Assembly: GCA_964576215.1 (NCBI GenBank)
Contig: CAZNVM010000262.1
Coordinates: 1 to 15,074 of the forward strand
Source of the DNA: JAVBSX01 sp964576215
GTDB lineage: Bacteria > Planctomycetota > Planctomycetia > Pirellulales > Thermoguttaceae
DNA length: 15,074 nucleotides
Direction of reading: 5' to 3'
The position numbers were made by a program, and so were the translations under genes. Under the pieces are notes generated by a model. That model did no database searches, was not told the DNA's origin, and saw only the letters and a list, made by a program, of their open reading frames with translations. Below are positions 12,323 through 15,074 of this stretch, one piece after another. Position 1 is the first letter of the stretch; the number at the start of each line of letters is the position of its first letter.

Positions 12323-14968
12323 ATGAAACTCTACGCCTACCAAACACCCGACATTCCTAAACATGACGGCTATCTTAAAATCGGTGAGACACATCGCTCT
12401 ACAAACAAGCGAATTCATCAGCAGGGAGGACAAGTCAATGTAGAAAAAGTCCCCGAATGGCAAGATGCCATTGCCACAGACCGAAAGGGAATTGACCGAT
12501 TGTTTCGGCACTTCTTACGGGACAAATACGGTTTCCACATCCAACCAAACATTAGCGGACACGGCGAATCCGAATGGGTGAAATGTACCGTCGATGACAT
12601 CAAGGAAGCATTTCCTGAATTCAAAGAGTTGTTTTATCAGGAACAAAAAGAACGCCAAATCGTAACAGACAGGTTTTACAATGAAATCCGAAACTGGTTC
12701 TACTGGACAACTCAAGAAAATAAAAGAATTGATGCCGACTATGCCCTGCGATTAGTCGTGCGACTACTTTTCTGTTTCTTCTTACGAGAAAAAAATGAAC
12801 TTGTCCCCAAAGAGTTGTTAGATGCGAACATTGAAAAACACCTGAAAAAAAACGAGGAATACAGTTACTATAATGGCATTCTACGTAACCTGTTTTTTCA
12901 TTGTCTCAATACACCTCAAGGTGAACGGAAATATGAAAACGAAAAACTGCTTGCCGATAAAAAAAACGTCAAAGGCTGGTTTTCGACACTCCCTTTTCTT
13001 AACGGAGGAATCTTTGACGAACACGACAAAGACGATATTCCCATAGGAAACGATTATTTCTTTTCGGAAAGAAGAAAACGCTCACTTACCGAACTGGACG
13101 AAACCTGCGACGTGTACGGTATCATTACAATTCTATCAAAATATCAATACAAACTCACACTGGATGATTTACTTGACCAAGCGGAATACGGCGAAACCGT
13201 TGATCCTGAATTCATCGGTAAAGTGTTTGAATCGCTTTTGTCGTGTATTGATGCAGATAGTAAGGAAAACCGGCGCAGAGTAACGGGCAGTTACTATACG
13301 CCTCGTGAAATTGTCGATTATATGGTCAATACTTCGCTTGATGCGTACTTGGAAACGCAAGCGACGACGGCAGACGACAGACGGCAGACGGCAAATTTAC
13401 TCCTCCAATGCAGAATCCTCGATCCTGCTTGCGGAAGTGGTGCGTTTCCTTGCGAAGCAATGAATATCATTATGCACCGTATCGAAGAGGAAAAAAAGGA
13501 GCAAGATGGTCAAGGATTTTCTCTTTCAGAACGTTACCGCACAAAACTCAAAATTGTAAGGGACGTGATTTACGGTGTCGATATTCAGCCGATGGCCGTA
13601 CAGATTACATTATTGCGTTTTTTCCTGACACTCATTCAAGACATCATTCCCGATAAACAAAAATCGAATTGTGGCATCGAACCGCTACCAAACCTCGATA
13701 TAAAGTTTGTCTGTGCGGACACGTTGATTCCTTTGGATACAGGCCGCAAATACGCCGATGGAACATCTCAAAAGATGCTGGAAAACCCAATCATTCGCAA
13801 TACCGTCAAGTCATTACGAGATAACCGCAATCAGTATTTTATGGCAAGCATGGCCAATCAAAAGCAAGGTATCCGGCAAATCGACAAAACGCTTCGGGAA
13901 ACATTGACCATCGCCATGGAAAATGATGGTGTGATAACTCAGGATACGACCAAAAAAATGGCAACGTGGAATCCCTACGACCAAACAAAGCCTGCCGGTT
14001 TTTTTGATTCCACTTGGATGTTTGGAATCGAAGATGGCTTTGATATTGTCATCGGCAATCCGCCGTACTTGAAAGAAGGCAGAATTTCCAAAACAATATT
14101 TCAACCCTATAAAAAATCCCCATACTATCACGGTAAAATGGATTTGTGGTATATGTTTGCCTGCCATGGAATTGATTTATTGAAAAGTGGCGGACACTTA
14201 TGTTTTATTGCTACAAATAATTGGGTAACAAATTCAGGAGCAAGCATACTGAGAAATAAAATTGTGTTAGATACACAAATAAAACAACTTGCGGATTTTG
14301 GAAATTTTATGATTTTTGAAAGTGCAAGTATCCAAACAATGATAATGCTTTTTTCTAAAAATAATCAAACGGATAATTATAAGTTTGATTATCGTAAAAT
14401 GTCAGGAGATACAATACTTGCGGACGTTTTGGATTTGCTGAATAAACGCACAAATAATAAAGCCACCTACCTTTTTCCAAAAATTGTCAGAAAAGAATTG
14501 AAAAATCAATTTCTGACTTTCGGTTCAAACAACTCCATTCTGGACAAAATTTCAGGAAAAAAAACGTCTTTAATAGAAAAAGAAGTGGCACAAGGCATTG
14601 TGTTTCCACAAGATTTTCTGAACAAAAAAAATCAAGGAATTTTAGAAAAAACATACCTGGCGAAAAATGAAGTCGCCAATGGAATACACCCACACTACGA
14701 TTTTGTAAATCAAAAAATTGCATCGTCGCATAATTTTCAAATAGGTGAAGGTATTTTCGGCTTATCTACTGAAGAAAAAGAATATCTGCATTTATCTGAA
14801 AACGAATTAGACTTGATTAAACCCTACTATACAACTGAACAAATTCAAAGATACTATTCTCATCCCGATAACAAATTGTGGTTAATTTATACGAAATCGA
14901 GTTTCAAAGATACGAACAGTATGAAAGATTATCCGCCTCCTCACCAAAATCTGTGGGTGGTTTTTTAG
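12323..14968 (+). CDS. Eco57I-type restriction-modification methyltransferase with GIY-YIG-like N-terminus, C-terminus lost
   Basis: 881 residues, shorter than the 1,000-1,300 usual for single-chain type IIG enzymes. Residues 1-25 look like a GIY-YIG/T5orf172 nuclease motif (LYAYQ at 3-7, GYLKIGETHR at 16-25). Residues about 105-260 match the region before the methylase in this class ('LPFLNGGIFDE'). The N6-adenine methylase domain follows: 'VTGSYYTPREIVDYM', 'ILDPACGSGAF' (motif I, D367), 'YGVDIQPMAVQI', and 'FDIVIGNPPY' (motif IV, N579). The rest (about 590-870) would be the DNA-recognition part. The C-terminus 'YTKSSFKDTNSMKDYP' is normal, but the final residues (PPHQNLWVVF) do not continue the family, so it is truncated by an insertion or rearrangement. 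A heptad repeat lies at codons 349-358. Base composition falls sharply in AT direction after about 14090. No separate restriction or specificity gene is seen in the window. Confidence 0.85.
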   Translation: MKLYAYQTPDIPKHDGYLKIGETHRSTNKRIHQQGGQVNVEKVPEWQDAIATDRKGIDRLFRHFLRDKYGFHIQPNISGHGESEWVKCTVDDIKEAFPEFKELFYQEQKERQIVTDRFYNEIRNWFYWTTQENKRIDADYALRLVVRLLFCFFLREKNELVPKELLDANIEKHLKKNEEYSYYNGILRNLFFHCLNTPQGERKYENEKLLADKKNVKGWFSTLPFLNGGIFDEHDKDDIPIGNDYFFSERRKRSLTELDETCDVYGIITILSKYQYKLTLDDLLDQAEYGETVDPEFIGKVFESLLSCIDADSKENRRRVTGSYYTPREIVDYMVNTSLDAYLETQATTADDRRQTANLLLQCRILDPACGSGAFPCEAMNIIMHRIEEEKKEQDGQGFSLSERYRTKLKIVRDVIYGVDIQPMAVQITLLRFFLTLIQDIIPDKQKSNCGIEPLPNLDIKFVCADTLIPLDTGRKYADGTSQKMLENPIIRNTVKSLRDNRNQYFMASMANQKQGIRQIDKTLRETLTIAMENDGVITQDTTKKMATWNPYDQTKPAGFFDSTWMFGIEDGFDIVIGNPPYLKEGRISKTIFQPYKKSPYYHGKMDLWYMFACHGIDLLKSGGHLCFIATNNWVTNSGASILRNKIVLDTQIKQLADFGNFMIFESASIQTMIMLFSKNNQTDNYKFDYRKMSGDTILADVLDLLNKRTNNKATYLFPKIVRKELKNQFLTFGSNNSILDKISGKKTSLIEKEVAQGIVFPQDFLNKKNQGILEKTYLAKNEVANGIHPHYDFVNQKIASSHNFQIGEGIFGLSTEEKEYLHLSENELDLIKPYYTTEQIQRYYSHPDNKLWLIYTKSSFKDTNSMKDYPPPHQNLWVVF
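13367..13394 (+). repeat. Heptad repeat inside the methyltransferase coding region
   Basis: Four 7-nt units (ACGGCAG, ACGACAG, ACGGCAG, ACGGCAA) encode TADDRRQTA in the linker just before methylase motif I. Because 7 is not a multiple of three, loss or gain of one unit shifts the frame upstream of both catalytic motifs. Confidence 0.85.
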
Positions 14969-15074
14969 TAAAATGAAGCTAACTGCTTTTGTATCAAATA
15001 CTTACAACTGTTTTTGTGGCCGAGAAAGTGAGGTTCAAATTTGACAGATATTTCCAGATGTACTATTTCGATAC
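14938..15074. other. Possible end of an inserted element that truncates the methyltransferase
   Basis: After the codons for MKDYP the sequence stops matching the methylase family. From about 14938 it is a different, non-coding-looking stretch. It begins CCGCCTCCTCACC and has a CACC/GGTG pair followed by six T, as at insertion-sequence ends or a weak terminator. No reading frame is certain up to the window edge. The element type cannot be named from 137 nt. Confidence 0.35.

Overview
The window looks like a chromosomal segment of a planctomycete, probably of the Pirellulales/Thermoguttaceae type. Clues are a DUF1573 protein, a PQQ-propeller gene remnant, a GspG-like protein, secreted proteins of planctomycete type, genes that run as short units on alternating strands, and moderate G+C. 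The assignment is inferred from gene style; no rRNA or tRNA is present to fix it.

Layout. 1-220: decayed N-terminal piece of an ISAs1/H-repeat-type transposase. 275-1447: DUF1573 surface protein behind a near-consensus promoter. 1453-3119: a repeat element, a PQQ-propeller gene remnant cut at both ends, and an Rpn-family PD-(D/E)XK nuclease gene with a tandem AEGK tail. 3125-4261: GspG-like protein with a frameshifted membrane tail, then a small membrane protein. 4266-6886 (minus): phage-structural-like fibronectin type III protein, a small beta-rich partner, and a 2x[4Fe-4S] ferredoxin-like protein. 7158-9030 (plus): ybeY and a secreted alpha/beta-hydrolase-fold protein that appears to have lost its catalytic Ser and His. 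9086-11375 (minus): an etfB without etfA, followed by a secreted alpha-helical protein. 11376-12322: a mobile-DNA graveyard. 12323-14968: an AT-rich GIY-YIG/Eco57I-type restriction-modification gene whose C-terminus is cut off.

The most striking structure is not a gene. A family of heptanucleotide-phased, modular repeats occurs at five places (1453-1620, 5467-5569, 6891-6932, 11886-11961, 13367-13394). Units change along each tract, but the period of 7 is mostly kept, and two copies fold as long hairpins with shared parts. They sit next to gene ends, supply stop codons or N-terminal codons, and one lies inside the coding region of the methyltransferase, where gain or loss of a 7-nt unit would switch the frame. 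The 11.4-12.3 kb gap adds a 26+16 bp nested palindrome flanked by a 10-bp direct repeat (a MITE-like insertion), a reverse-transcriptase remnant with a YADD box decayed to FAGD, and a 17-bp duplication that doubles a promoter -10 box.

Genes that plausibly act together are few: the minus-strand trio 6886 to 4266, rpn with its downstream neighbours, and etfB with the secreted protein 13 nt behind it. The rest are single-gene units, most with their own visible sigma70-type promoter.
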